IMG/VR virus record: IMGVR_UViG_3300005529_001081
Location: 1-55,374 of that record
From: a virus
DNA length: 55,374 nt
Direction: 5' to 3' (one strand)
Shown: positions 22,014-30,370 of the stretch, in pieces
Layout: every line of letters starts with the position of its first letter
Numbering within the stretch: the first letter of the stretch is position 1
The notes under the pieces: generated by a model
The model's database searches: none
What the model saw: only the letters and a program-made list of their open reading frames with translations
Told to the model about the DNA's origin: nothing
Translations under genes and position numbers: made by a program

Positions 22014-23570
22014 ATGAACCGAATCGAACGCCTTCGGCAAATGAAAAAGAAGGCGGTGGACCGTATGGAAGCGATCCATGCTACCGCGACAGCGGCCAAG
22101 CGGGATCTGACGGAGACCGAGAAAACCGAATACGAGCAGCTCAGGGCGGAAGCCGAAGACCTCTCGTTGACGATCGCCGATCTAGAAAAACTCGGGAGCC
22201 CAGCTCCCATGCCCGCTCCGGCGGCAAACCAGAAGGACGAAGCGACGCTCAAGGCCGAGGGGCGCCAGGAAGAGCGCCTGCGGGCAAAGACGATCGAAGA
22301 TCTCGTCGCCACGGCGAAACTTGGGGCGGATTTTGCCAAGCAGCTCGTCGAGTCCGGGGCGAGCATCGACCAGGCCCGGGAAAAGATCCTGAACAAGATG
22401 CGCGAAGACCAGGGTAAGCAGCCCGAAACCACCGCGCACGTGGCTGCCGGTGCGGATGCCCGCGACAAAGGCCGCGCCGCAATGACGGAGGCTCTGCTCC
22501 ATCGGATCAGCCCGCGCCAACATCAGCTCAAGGGCGCTAACGAGTATGCCGGCTTCACGCTGCTGGACTTCGCGCGCGAATCGCTGTCCCTTGCCGGCGT
22601 CAAGGTTCGGGGGATGAACCGCGACGAAATCGCCCGCGCGGCGCTGTTCGGCCGCAATGGAGCCGAACAGTATTTCGCCGGCCTGTCGGGGACCTCGGAT
22701 TTCCCGGCAATCACGGCCGACGTCGCCAACAAGCGGCTGCGGATGGCGTACGAGGCGGCTCCCCGGACGTTCGTTCCGTTCTGCCGCCAGGCTACGTCGC
22801 CTGACTTCAAGACCGTGAATCCGGTCCAGTTGAGCGACGTTTCGTCTTTCCAGAAAGTAAACGAGAACGGTGAGTTCAAGACATTCACCGCGTCGGACGG
22901 CAAGGAAAGCTACCGGCTGGCCACCTACGGCGGGATTTTCCGCATGACCCGCCAGCTGGTCATCAACGACGACCTCCGCGCTTTCGACCGGATCACCCAG
23001 GGGATCGGGACCTCGGCCGCGCGCCTGGAGAACGAGACCGTGTGGGCTGTGATCACCGCGAATCGGGCGATGGCGGACACGGTGGCTCTGTTCCATGCGA
23101 ACCACTCGAACCTGAATTCCGGCGGGACCAGCGTGTTGGATCTCGACGGACTCTCCGCCGCCCGCACGGCGCTGCGCAAGCAGACCGCGCCCAAGGGGCA
23201 AAAACTGAACCTCTCCGCGCGTTACATTCTGCTGCCTGCGGCGCTCGAGACAGCCTTCGATCAGCTCTACAACTCGCTGCAGCTTCTGGCTGCTCCGGCC
23301 CCCACAGACATCGTTCCGCCGGATCTCGTGCGTAACCTGACCAAGATCGTCGAGCCGATTCTGGACGATAGCAGCGCCACAGCCTGGTATCTGGCGGCGG
23401 ATCCGGCGACCATCGACACCATCGAGTACTGCTATCTGGAGGGTCAGGAAGGCGTCTACGTCGAGACCCGAAACGGCTTCGAAGTGGACGGAGTGGAAAT
23501 CAAGGGCCGGCTGGATTTTGCCGCCGCGGCGATCGACTACCGCGGTCTGCAAAAGAACGCCGGAGCCTAA
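22014..23570 (+). CDS. Major capsid protein with N-terminal scaffold domain
   Basis: The 518-residue protein has a strong site (TGGAGGAAGTGAA) before its ATG. Residues 1-140 are a charged coiled coil (RIERLRQMKKKAVDRMEAI, KTEYEQLRAEAEDLSLTIADLEKL), probably a built-in scaffold (delta domain) removed by the prohead protease. The remainder has the pattern of HK97-fold capsids of the Mu gpT-like group: YGGIFRMTRQLVINDDLRAF, LFHANHSNLNSGG, LSAARTALRKQTAPKGQKLNL and ARYILLPAALE. It is flanked by terminators, as expected for the most abundant product. Confidence 0.92.
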   Translation: MNRIERLRQMKKKAVDRMEAIHATATAAKRDLTETEKTEYEQLRAEAEDLSLTIADLEKLGSPAPMPAPAANQKDEATLKAEGRQEERLRAKTIEDLVATAKLGADFAKQLVESGASIDQAREKILNKMREDQGKQPETTAHVAAGADARDKGRAAMTEALLHRISPRQHQLKGANEYAGFTLLDFARESLSLAGVKVRGMNRDEIARAALFGRNGAEQYFAGLSGTSDFPAITADVANKRLRMAYEAAPRTFVPFCRQATSPDFKTVNPVQLSDVSSFQKVNENGEFKTFTASDGKESYRLATYGGIFRMTRQLVINDDLRAFDRITQGIGTSAARLENETVWAVITANRAMADTVALFHANHSNLNSGGTSVLDLDGLSAARTALRKQTAPKGQKLNLSARYILLPAALETAFDQLYNSLQLLAAPAPTDIVPPDLVRNLTKIVEPILDDSSATAWYLAADPATIDTIEYCYLEGQEGVYVETRNGFEVDGVEIKGRLDFAAAAIDYRGLQKNAGA

Positions 23571-23596
23571 GGCGGTTCAGGCGTAGTTCGAAACCG

Positions 23597-23646
23597 GGAG
23601 GAGGCCGCGCGGCACACGCTAACGCGGCCGTCTCCTTCAATTTTTG
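23597..23646 (+). terminator. Rho-independent terminator after capsid gene
   Basis: GGAGGAGGCCGCG (23597-23609) pairs with CGCGGCCGTCTCC (23623-23635) over 13 positions with one mismatch and one G-U pair, then TTCAATTTTTG. It lies between capsid and decoration genes and probably sets the capsid mRNA end. Confidence 0.8.
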
Positions 23647-23659
23647 TGGAGGAAAGCAA

Positions 23660-23998
23660 ATGACGAATTTTGTGCAAAACGGCAGGGTCGTCACTTTGAC
23701 GGCGCCGTACACCCGAACCGCCAACCAGGGTGCGTTGGTGGGGTCCATCTTCGGCGTGGCGGAGAACGATGTCACCAGCGGCTCCGAGGGAGAGTTCGCG
23801 ATAGAGGGGGTCTTCGATTTAACGAAGGCCGCCGGGGTCGACTTCGCTCAAGGCGACAAGTGCTATTGGGATGACAGCGCCAAAGAAGTGGCGGACACCG
23901 ATTCGGCCAACAGCTATTTGATCGGCGTGGCCGTGAAAGCTGCTGCTGTCGGCGATTCGACGGTCCGGGTGCGCCTGAATGGGACGTCGGTCAGCTAG
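23660..23998 (+). CDS. Capsid decoration protein (DUF2190-like)
   Basis: A 112-residue beta-rich protein: FVQNGRVVTLTAPYTRTANQGALVGSIFGVA, then G--GEFAIEGVFDLTKAAGVDFAQGDKCYWDD and SYLIGVAVKAAAVGDSTVRVRLNG. This is the pattern of DUF2190 proteins, found directly after capsid genes and known or suspected to decorate the head. GTGGAGG lies before the ATG. Confidence 0.85.
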   Translation: MTNFVQNGRVVTLTAPYTRTANQGALVGSIFGVAENDVTSGSEGEFAIEGVFDLTKAAGVDFAQGDKCYWDDSAKEVADTDSANSYLIGVAVKAAAVGDSTVRVRLNGTSVS

Positions 23999-24464
23999 CC
24001 GGTCGCTCGTTGTCGCACTGCTGGCGCTTCTGGCGCCAGTGTGGGCTCAGGAGACGAAGTACACCTATTTCGTCTCCCGCTCTGTCACCGGACAGACCAA
24101 CAGGATCACCATCCGCCAACCTACTGCTGGCGGCCGGGATCTGAAGCTCGATGGAGTCTACTTTTGCTGCTCCGTCGCGTGCAGCCCGGTAATCAGCAAG
24201 GGAGGCTCGGTCTCGGGGGGCACAGCGGGCACGATCGTAAATCTTGACGATCGTTCGCCGTCGGCCACCTCGTCAGCTACCTTGGACGGCACGGTGACCG
24301 GGGCGACGTCGATATCCTTCCCGACGATCAGCGCCGGCGCAGACAGGACCCACGGGGGCGGCCTCTACCTGCACTGGACAGGAACGCCAAGCCAGTTCAC
24401 CGTGGAGCTCACATCGGGGTCCAGCGGAACTCTCTACATACTGCTCAACTTCTCAGAACCGTGA
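23979..24464 (+). CDS. Secreted beta-rich protein with signal peptide (161 aa)
   Basis: The N-terminus (RRSASRSLVVALLALLAPVWAQETKY) is a clear Sec signal peptide with likely cleavage after A-Q or W-A. The mature part is serine/threonine/glycine rich and beta-like (TKYTYFVSRSVTGQTNRITI; LYLHWTGTPSQFTVELTSG), with one cysteine pair (CCSVAC). No family recognised. A signal peptide in the middle of the head operon is odd; the protein is probably exported by the infected or lysogenic cell. It overlaps the decoration gene by 20 bases. Confidence 0.6.
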   Translation: MGRRSASRSLVVALLALLAPVWAQETKYTYFVSRSVTGQTNRITIRQPTAGGRDLKLDGVYFCCSVACSPVISKGGSVSGGTAGTIVNLDDRSPSATSSATLDGTVTGATSISFPTISAGADRTHGGGLYLHWTGTPSQFTVELTSGSSGTLYILLNFSEP

Positions 24465-25111
24465 CGTATTGGACGGTTCCGAGGGAGTGGCCTGGGGAGA
24501 CCATATTTGTCCTGGCCGGCGGACCAAGCCTGCGCGGTTTCGACTCGAGCCCGCTGGCCGGCCGCCGGGTGATCGCGATCAATAATTCCTGGGAGCTTAA
24601 ACCAGATTGTGACGTCCTGCACTTTTGCGATCGCCGCTGGTGGGATCCGAATGGTTTGGGGCACGGTGAGCGGGTGAAAGCGGGATTTACTGGACGCTGG
24701 ATCACCACCGTCGCTGCCTTGGTTCACGATCCGGCGGTCAAGCGCCTTCGCCAGTCGATGCGCGAGAGCGGAGTCTCAGAGGATCCTTCCGCGCTGGTAC
24801 ACGGCGGTCACGGAGGGTATCAGGCGATCGGGCTGGCCTTCCTGTTTGGCGCCAAGAGGATCGTTCTCTTGGGCTATGACATGCGGTCGCTTCCCCTCGA
24901 GGAAGCAATTCCGGGCGACGGAACCCATTGGCACCACGGGCACTCCGGCCAGAGACGGGATCACTTCGAGCATCGGCTCAGGACTTGCTTTCTGCCCTCG
25001 ATGCGCAGGCTGGTAGAACCGCTCGCGCGGGCCGGAGTCGAAGTGCTTAACGCCACGCCCGATTCAGCGCTTGATTGCTGGCCGAGAGTGCGCCTGGAAG
25101 AAACGCTGTAG
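24461..25111 (+). CDS. DUF115-like phage protein, possible sugar-modifying enzyme
   Basis: The 216-residue product, starting at GTG in a 4-base overlap, begins FVLAGGPSLRGFDSSPLAGRRVIAINNSWEL-PDCDVLHFCDRRWW and continues GYQAIGLAFLFGAKRIVLLGYDM. The GGPSL and AINNS motifs and the Y-D-M end are those of DUF115/MptE-like proteins, which in other systems resemble glycosyltransferases that modify flagellin or surface sugars. It opens the glycan-modification cassette, which supports such a role. Confidence 0.65.
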   Translation: MTYWTVPREWPGETIFVLAGGPSLRGFDSSPLAGRRVIAINNSWELKPDCDVLHFCDRRWWDPNGLGHGERVKAGFTGRWITTVAALVHDPAVKRLRQSMRESGVSEDPSALVHGGHGGYQAIGLAFLFGAKRIVLLGYDMRSLPLEEAIPGDGTHWHHGHSGQRRDHFEHRLRTCFLPSMRRLVEPLARAGVEVLNATPDSALDCWPRVRLEETL

Positions 25112-25113
25112 CC

Positions 25114-25569
25114 GTGTTAGCCGGCAAGACCTGGTGCGCGCTGTACCCGACGAGCCGCCGCGTCGAGGATTTGATCGAACCGTTCAGATCGAATTGCTCT
25201 GGGTTCCTGGCTGATCTTAAGTCCTCCGGCGCCACGGTGCTGATCGCGGCTACGCGCCGGCCGGAAGAGAGAGCCTGGCTCATGCACTGGGCCTGGAGAA
25301 TTGGCCGAGAGGGATATGACCCGGCGAAAGTCCCTACTCGATCAGGTATTTCGATCGAATGGACCAGGCCGGGAGCCCTGGAGATGGTCGCCGGATACGG
25401 GATAGCCTACCGTCCGGCTTTGACGTCGCGGCACATTCAGGGCCGGGCGATCGACATGCGGATTACCGGATGGAAGGGAACCGAGCAGGAGCTCTACGCG
25501 CGGGGAGCCAGCTTCGGCGTCCGGAAGCTGATTAAAGACCCGCCCCACTGGAGCGACGACGGTACATGA
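25114..25569 (+). CDS. M15-like peptidase (probable endolysin)
   Basis: The GTG at 25114 starts 3 bases after the previous stop; the frame upstream of it lies within that gene. The 151-residue product has a peptidase M15-type zinc motif: SRHIQGRAIDMRITGW (H and D ligands) and PPHWSDDG (second H), with TRRPEERAWLMHWAWRIGREG before it. M15 enzymes cut L-Ala-D-Glu or D-Ala-D-Ala bonds in peptidoglycan. It is the best endolysin candidate, although it lies among glycosylation genes rather than in a lysis cluster; it could also be a virion-associated lysin. Confidence 0.7.
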   Translation: MLAGKTWCALYPTSRRVEDLIEPFRSNCSGFLADLKSSGATVLIAATRRPEERAWLMHWAWRIGREGYDPAKVPTRSGISIEWTRPGALEMVAGYGIAYRPALTSRHIQGRAIDMRITGWKGTEQELYARGASFGVRKLIKDPPHWSDDGT

Positions 25570-26138
25570 TTTCGGTGGTCATCCCGGTCCGCCGCGGCGG
25601 ATCTGCGCGTACGACACTCGTCTCGCTTGCAGCCCAAACGATGCAGGATTTCGAAATCATCGTTTCCTGGGACGAGGAGCTGCGGGGCGCAAATTGGGCC
25701 AGGAATCGCGGTGCCGAACTGGCAACGGGAGACCTCTTGCTGTTCTCGGACGACGACGTCTCCTGGTCGCACGACGCCCTTGAGCGATTGACCGGTGCGC
25801 TCGCCGCCGACCAGGCTGCCAGCTGGGCCTACGGTGCCTACGAAATGGGAGGTCGGATCCAATGCGACCTGCCGTTTGACGCCCGGCGCCTCCGGAGAGG
25901 GAATTACATTTCCACGATGAGCCTGGTCAAGCGAGCGGACTTTCCTGGCTTTGATGAGTCCGTCGCTCGACTTCAGGACTGGGATCTGTGGCTCACGATG
26001 ACGGAGCGGGGGCATCGGGGCGTGTACTGCGGCGGAGTTATCTTTTCGACCGTCGAGAAGCCTGGGATCACGCTTGATGGACCCGTCAGCTGGGAGGAAG
26101 CCCGCATGATCGTGGCGCGGAAACACGGTATTGCATGA
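25566..26138 (+). CDS. Glycosyltransferase family 2 (A)
   Basis: A 190-residue GT-A fold enzyme: MISVVIPVRRGGSARTTLVSLAAQ at the nucleotide-binding start, N-R-GAELATGDLLLFSDDDVSW with the D-D-D metal site, and a later F-G-FDESVARLQDWDLWL, the acceptor-side ED-like motif. It transfers a sugar from a nucleotide donor; the acceptor is unknown. The absence of membrane segments fits a cytoplasmic enzyme acting on virion proteins or phage DNA. Confidence 0.85.
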   Translation: MISVVIPVRRGGSARTTLVSLAAQTMQDFEIIVSWDEELRGANWARNRGAELATGDLLLFSDDDVSWSHDALERLTGALAADQAASWAYGAYEMGGRIQCDLPFDARRLRRGNYISTMSLVKRADFPGFDESVARLQDWDLWLTMTERGHRGVYCGGVIFSTVEKPGITLDGPVSWEEARMIVARKHGIA

Positions 26139-26836
26139 AAATCGCGGTCTACACACTTACCCGTGATCGCCTGGCTTACACGAAAGCCTGTTTTTCGGAA
26201 CTTCGCGAGAAGGCTGGAATATCGTTTGACCATTTCGTGGTGGACAACGGATCCCAGGACGGCACGGCAGATTGGCTCTCCGATGAGCTCAGAGCGCGCC
26301 GGCTAAAGGGACTCACTCTTAATCCAGCGAACGAGGGGATCTCGGCGGGTTCGAATACCGCTCTCGAGCATATCCGGAAGATAGGCTCGCCGTACGATCT
26401 CGTTGTCAAGTTCGATAACGATTGCTTCGTGAAATCGGAGAACGTGCTGGGGCAGATGGCCGAGATCTTCGAATCGATCGGCCCTTTTGCTTCGCGGTTC
26501 GTGCTGAGCCCCCGCGTCGAGGGCATAAATCGACAGCCATCGCGCGGTCGAATGACCCAGCTCGCCGGCCGCCGCATCGGATTGACGGCGATCGTCGGCG
26601 GACTCTTTCACTGTGTTCCTGCGGACGTGTATCGCCGCTACCGTTACCCCACAGAGCTGCCGCTCGCCAGCGGCCAGGATGATCACTTCTGCCACTGGTT
26701 CAAGGACAACGGCGGCGAAGTCGGCTACGTGGAGGGGCTGATCGTCGAGCACTACCGCGGCACCGACCAGCAGGCGCTCGACTATCCCGCGTATTTCGAA
26801 CGCAAGTGGCAAGAGGAAAAGACCGTGTCCCGATGA
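26135..26836 (+). CDS. Glycosyltransferase family 2 (B)
   Basis: A 233-residue GT2 enzyme: MKIAVYTLTRDRLAYTKACFSEL, FVVDNGSQDGTADWL, NEGISAGSNTALEHI, then LVVKFDNDCFV as the D-x-D site and SGQDDHFCHWFKDNGGEVGYVEGL. The 4-base overlaps on both sides place it in one translational unit with the other cassette genes. Confidence 0.88.
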   Translation: MKIAVYTLTRDRLAYTKACFSELREKAGISFDHFVVDNGSQDGTADWLSDELRARRLKGLTLNPANEGISAGSNTALEHIRKIGSPYDLVVKFDNDCFVKSENVLGQMAEIFESIGPFASRFVLSPRVEGINRQPSRGRMTQLAGRRIGLTAIVGGLFHCVPADVYRRYRYPTELPLASGQDDHFCHWFKDNGGEVGYVEGLIVEHYRGTDQQALDYPAYFERKWQEEKTVSR

Positions 26837-27804
26837 AGACCGAAAAGGCGAAAGTCTCGATTTCAGCTCGCGCGGAGAAGGCCATCAAATGGCTGGATCA
26901 CGTGATAGAAGCCGATGGAGGAGTGCACCGCAACCTGGACGTCGTCTCCGAAGCCAAAGGACCCGTCTCGACGGAAATTACGGGATATGCCGCCCACCTG
27001 TTCGCCTGGCTGGGCCTGGTCACAGGAGAAAAGGAGTTCATCAGCCGAGCGGAACTGCACGCGGATTGGATTGTGCGGCTCTGGTCTTCACAGACCACTT
27101 TCCTTACCTTCGAGCCTGGCGCCGATCTCACGTATTTCTTCGACACCGGGATCGTTGCTAGGGCTTTGGCGCTATGCGCCAGGGCGGCCGGCTCTTCGCT
27201 TTACGAGGCGATCGCGCGAAAGCTGGCTGAGTACATGAAGCATTTCCGGGGGCCTGCCGGCTCGTACCGACCCATCCATGATCGAAATGGGGAGCCACAC
27301 GATTCGGAATCGACCTGGTGGTCCCGCTCAGCGGGTCCGTATCAGCTCAAGGCAGCGCTGATCTGGAGATACTTCGGGGATCCGGCCTGGAGCGAGTTGC
27401 TCCAGCGCTATCTATCCTCTGAGGTTGAGGCTCCGACGGACTTCTATGAAGCCGGCGACAGGCTCCATCCCGCGTCTTATTTCAGCGAAGCCCTGGCACA
27501 GGGAGGCGAACCGGACCGTGCGCTCGAAATTGCCGGTGAAATCCGGCCCTGGGCGAATTACAAGCTGTGTCGTACCGATGCATTGGCACAGCGCGTTCGA
27601 GTCGAGCGCCTGCTCAGGTCCAAGGCCGCGGCATCCGGCTACCTGCTGCACCAGGACGTCAAGTCCGGCGGCTTTTGGTTTGCGTCCCGGGACGGCGTTG
27701 TGCCGCCGGTTCTGAGCGCACACGCGACGATGTTCGCGATCCAGGCCATGGTTATGGAACAGCCCACAGCTCGCTGTGGTGTCGAGGAACTCGAAATCGT
27801 ATGA
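26833..27804 (+). CDS. Alpha/alpha-barrel carbohydrate-active-type protein
   Basis: The ATG at 26833 overlaps the previous stop (ATGA). The 323-residue protein is built of helix pairs: STEITGYAAHLFAWLGLVTG, FFDTGIVARALALCARA, WWSRSAGPYQLKAALIWRYFG, and a last STxFAIQAM-type helix. This is the pattern of six-hairpin or (alpha/alpha) toroid enzymes, such as glycan epimerases, lyases or unsaturated-sugar hydrolases. The exact activity cannot be told from the sequence. It belongs to the glycan cassette. Confidence 0.6.
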   Translation: MKTEKAKVSISARAEKAIKWLDHVIEADGGVHRNLDVVSEAKGPVSTEITGYAAHLFAWLGLVTGEKEFISRAELHADWIVRLWSSQTTFLTFEPGADLTYFFDTGIVARALALCARAAGSSLYEAIARKLAEYMKHFRGPAGSYRPIHDRNGEPHDSESTWWSRSAGPYQLKAALIWRYFGDPAWSELLQRYLSSEVEAPTDFYEAGDRLHPASYFSEALAQGGEPDRALEIAGEIRPWANYKLCRTDALAQRVRVERLLRSKAAASGYLLHQDVKSGGFWFASRDGVVPPVLSAHATMFAIQAMVMEQPTARCGVEELEIV

Positions 27805-28559
27805 GCCGGCCGCAGTGCATAGTCACGAGCTACCAGCGCCCGAAGTATCTGGAGCCTTGCCTGGACTCGATGCGCCAGGACGATATCGAGTTGTATGTCG
27901 TTGACGGCGGATCCGACCAGCAGACACGCTCGATTATCGAGCGCCTGGCGGATGGCTGGATATTTCTAGAGGGCAACCCGGGCGCGGACGTTTTGAAGAA
28001 CGCCGGCATCGAACGTTTCGTGACTCAGTCTCAGTTCATCATTGGCAGCGACGACTACCTGTTCCCCAAGGGCTGGTCGGGCCTGGCAACTGAGCAGTAC
28101 AGGGCTCTTAACGCGAACGGACTGAAATACGCCATGATGGCGTGCCCGACCGAACAAGTGATCGCCCGCCACACCCAGCCTGAGGGCCTCAACGGCGGTG
28201 CCGGAATTCACTATTTCCGCGAATCTCGCACAGGGATCGAGATCATGACCACCAGTTGCGCCATGGTTGCCGGGACGGTAATGGATGCGGACGTTGTGCG
28301 CCGGGTCGGAGGGTTCCCGGTTTACGGCAAGAGCGGCCAGGGCGACTGGGCCATATCGAAACGGATCCGGCGGCTGGGATACGAAGTCGGGTACCTCAGC
28401 GAGCCCGTGATCGTTCACTTAGGGCAGCAGAAGTTCGAGGATTATCCCGAATATTCCGCCGACTTTGCCGCGGACGAGGCGGTCTGGCTCAAGCGGGCGC
28501 GCCAGGACCAATGGAGACCTGCGCGGCCGAATCAGGATGGCGAGGCAGCGAGATGCTGA
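27801..28559 (+). CDS. Glycosyltransferase family 2-like (C)
   Basis: The ATG at 27801 overlaps the previous stop by 4 bases. The 252-residue product has PQCIVTSYQRPKYLEPCLDSM, ELYVVDGGSDQQTRSII, NPGADVLKNAGI and FIIGSDDYLFPKGW, in which the S-D-D segment replaces the usual D-x-D, and later GGFPVYGKSGQGDWAISKRIRRLGYEVGYL. It is a GT-A enzyme by fold; donor and acceptor are unknown. Confidence 0.8.
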   Translation: MSRPQCIVTSYQRPKYLEPCLDSMRQDDIELYVVDGGSDQQTRSIIERLADGWIFLEGNPGADVLKNAGIERFVTQSQFIIGSDDYLFPKGWSGLATEQYRALNANGLKYAMMACPTEQVIARHTQPEGLNGGAGIHYFRESRTGIEIMTTSCAMVAGTVMDADVVRRVGGFPVYGKSGQGDWAISKRIRRLGYEVGYLSEPVIVHLGQQKFEDYPEYSADFAADEAVWLKRARQDQWRPARPNQDGEAARC

Positions 28560-29140
28560 GAATCCATCAGGAAAACCTGAACACTCCCGCGTACTTCGAT
28601 CAGATCTGGTCGACGCCGGACTTTCACCGTTTCGACCGGGTCCGGATGGAGGCCTTCGTCGAGAAAGTCCGGGAAGGAGATCTGGTACTGGACGTCGGCT
28701 GCGGTTTGTTCGGATGGGCCGAATACCTGATGACGTTGCGCCGCCCTCGCGCGATCGCGCATGCCGTGGACTTCTCGCCTTATGCTCTTCAGACACTCGG
28801 GGAACGGTGTCCCGGGCTGATCCTTGCCCACGCCGACATCCGTGAGGGCCTGCCGTACGCTTCTGGTTCGTTCGATATGGTCGGCGCCGGTGAGCTGATC
28901 GAACACATGGAGCATCCCCAGGCCCTGGTCGACGAGCTCGCCCGGGCAACCAAGCCGGGCGGCTGGATCGTGGTAGGTACGGTCGATCCTCACTGCGAGG
29001 ACGGCAAGGATCTCGAGTACCCGGAACATCTCTGGGAGTTCACGCCGGCCGAGCTCGCCGCGTTTTCAGCAAAACACGGACCGACCCAGTACAAACGCGT
29101 CGGCAATTACGATTTCACGTTCTGCCGGAAGGGCTTCTGA
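28553..29140 (+). CDS. SAM-dependent methyltransferase (class I)
   Basis: The ATG at 28553 overlaps the end of the preceding gene by 7 bases. The 195-residue protein has motif I VLDVGCGLFGWAEYL, an acidic residue after the second strand (AHAVDFSPYA), ADIREGLPYASGSFDMVGAGELIEH as motifs II/III, and TKPGGWIVVGT. This is a Methyltransf_11-like enzyme. In a glycan cassette it most likely methylates sugars, as in O-methylated capsular or virion glycans. Confidence 0.85.
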   Translation: MLRIHQENLNTPAYFDQIWSTPDFHRFDRVRMEAFVEKVREGDLVLDVGCGLFGWAEYLMTLRRPRAIAHAVDFSPYALQTLGERCPGLILAHADIREGLPYASGSFDMVGAGELIEHMEHPQALVDELARATKPGGWIVVGTVDPHCEDGKDLEYPEHLWEFTPAELAAFSAKHGPTQYKRVGNYDFTFCRKGF

Positions 29141-29143
29141 GGG

Positions 29144-29683
29144 ATGGTCCTCCTGGATCTCGATGATTTCTGCGAAGGGAATAGCCGGCTTCATGAACTC
29201 TGCTTGCTGCGCAGGCAGATTCCCGGGTTCAAGGTCACGCTGTTCACGATCGTAGGCCGCTGCTCTCCGGCATACCTGAGCGCGATCGCCAGCCTGGATT
29301 GGATCGACCTGGTCCCGCACGGGGAAATGCACGAAACCTCGCGGGAATGTCAGGGATGGACTTATGACCGGTCTGTCCGCTATCTCGACTGGGTCGAACC
29401 ACTCGGTCTCACCAGGGGTTTCAAAGCACCTGGATGGCAGATTAGCGATGGCATGTACCAGGCGCTCCTCGAGCGGGACTGGTGGGTCGCCGACCAGGAG
29501 TACAACGACGGCCGCCGGCCCGCAGGGTTGAGAAATTACGTGCTCGGCCGGGGAGAGAACGTGCAGATACACGGGCATGTCGGTCACCTGGGCGGCCACA
29601 ACCTGAACGAGCTCGAGTTCATCACCGAGCAAATCCTGTCCATGAAAGGCCAGGAATTCGGTTTCGTGAAGGATTTCGTCTGA
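29144..29683 (+). CDS. Polysaccharide deacetylase-like protein
   Basis: The 179-residue product has a NodB-like core: LLDLDDFCEGNSRLHELCLLRRQIPGFKVTLFTI (acidic metal site), WIDLVPHGEMHETSRECQGW (two histidines), RGFKAPGWQISDGMYQALLERDWWVADQ, and a final HGHVGHLGGHN. It probably removes acetyl groups from N-acetyl sugars, making free amines in the glycan. It could also be inactive; the catalytic pattern looks intact by eye. Confidence 0.75.
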   Translation: MVLLDLDDFCEGNSRLHELCLLRRQIPGFKVTLFTIVGRCSPAYLSAIASLDWIDLVPHGEMHETSRECQGWTYDRSVRYLDWVEPLGLTRGFKAPGWQISDGMYQALLERDWWVADQEYNDGRRPAGLRNYVLGRGENVQIHGHVGHLGGHNLNELEFITEQILSMKGQEFGFVKDFV

Positions 29684-29686
29684 GCT

Positions 29687-30370
29687 GTGACCTACGACAT
29701 CGTCGTCCCCCATTACGGGAAAGGGCGTCTCACCGAGCTCTGCAAGCGATGCCTCGAAACGGTTCGGGACTACTCGGCCGACTACCGGCTGATATTCGTT
29801 GACAACGGTTCTCCGGAATTTCCCCGCATCTACCCGGAGCTTCGCCAGCACCGAACCGCCACAGTCTTGCGGAATACGAAAAACGTGGGGTTCGTGAGGG
29901 CGGTAAATCAGGGCATCGCCATGGCCCGAGCCCCGTATGTGGTTCTGCTGAACAACGACGCCGAAGCCGTCCCCGGCTGGCTCGAGGCCCTAAGAGCGCC
30001 GCTTGACGCCGGCGCTGCGCTCAGCGGGCCCAGGACCACCGCCGCCGGGAGCTGGCAGGGACGAACTCATGCTGGCCCGGGCTGGGAGTTCCTGCACAGC
30101 CGGGCGATGTTGGCTTTCTTCTGCACCATGTTCCGGCGCGAAGTTTTCGAGCAGCTGGGAGCACTGGACGAGGATTTCGGACCAGGTCTTGGGGATGACG
30201 ATCATTTTTGCTGGCTGGCCCAGCGTGCAGGCATGAGACTGGCTCTGGTCCGCAGCCTGGTGATCCCGCATCATCACCGGTCGACGTTCAAGGAAGTGTA
30301 CGGATCAGAAGCCATACCGGCCATGCAGGAGCGCGCGATGGCTCTTTTTCGAGAAAAGTCAAGCAGATGA
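29687..30370 (+). CDS. Glycosyltransferase family 2 (D)
   Basis: A 227-residue enzyme from a GTG start: YDIVVPHYGKGRLTELCKRCLETV, LIFVDNGSPEFPRIY, TKNVGFVRAVNQGIAMARAPYVVLLNNDAE (D-x-D-like NND), then FGPGLGDDDHFCWLAQRAGMRLAL. The layout matches rhamnosyl/galactofuranosyl-type GT2 enzymes. It overlaps the next gene by 4 bases. Confidence 0.88.
   Translation: MTYDIVVPHYGKGRLTELCKRCLETVRDYSADYRLIFVDNGSPEFPRIYPELRQHRTATVLRNTKNVGFVRAVNQGIAMARAPYVVLLNNDAEAVPGWLEALRAPLDAGAALSGPRTTAAGSWQGRTHAGPGWEFLHSRAMLAFFCTMFRREVFEQLGALDEDFGPGLGDDDHFCWLAQRAGMRLALVRSLVIPHHHRSTFKEVYGSEAIPAMQERAMALFREKSSR

Noticed and set aside
21221-22468. 415-codon frame on the minus strand
   Set aside because: Antisense across protease and capsid genes and across the terminator; serine/arginine-rich shadow frame.
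22182-23552. 456-codon frame on the minus strand
   Set aside because: Antisense to the major capsid gene, whose motifs and ribosome binding site are convincing.
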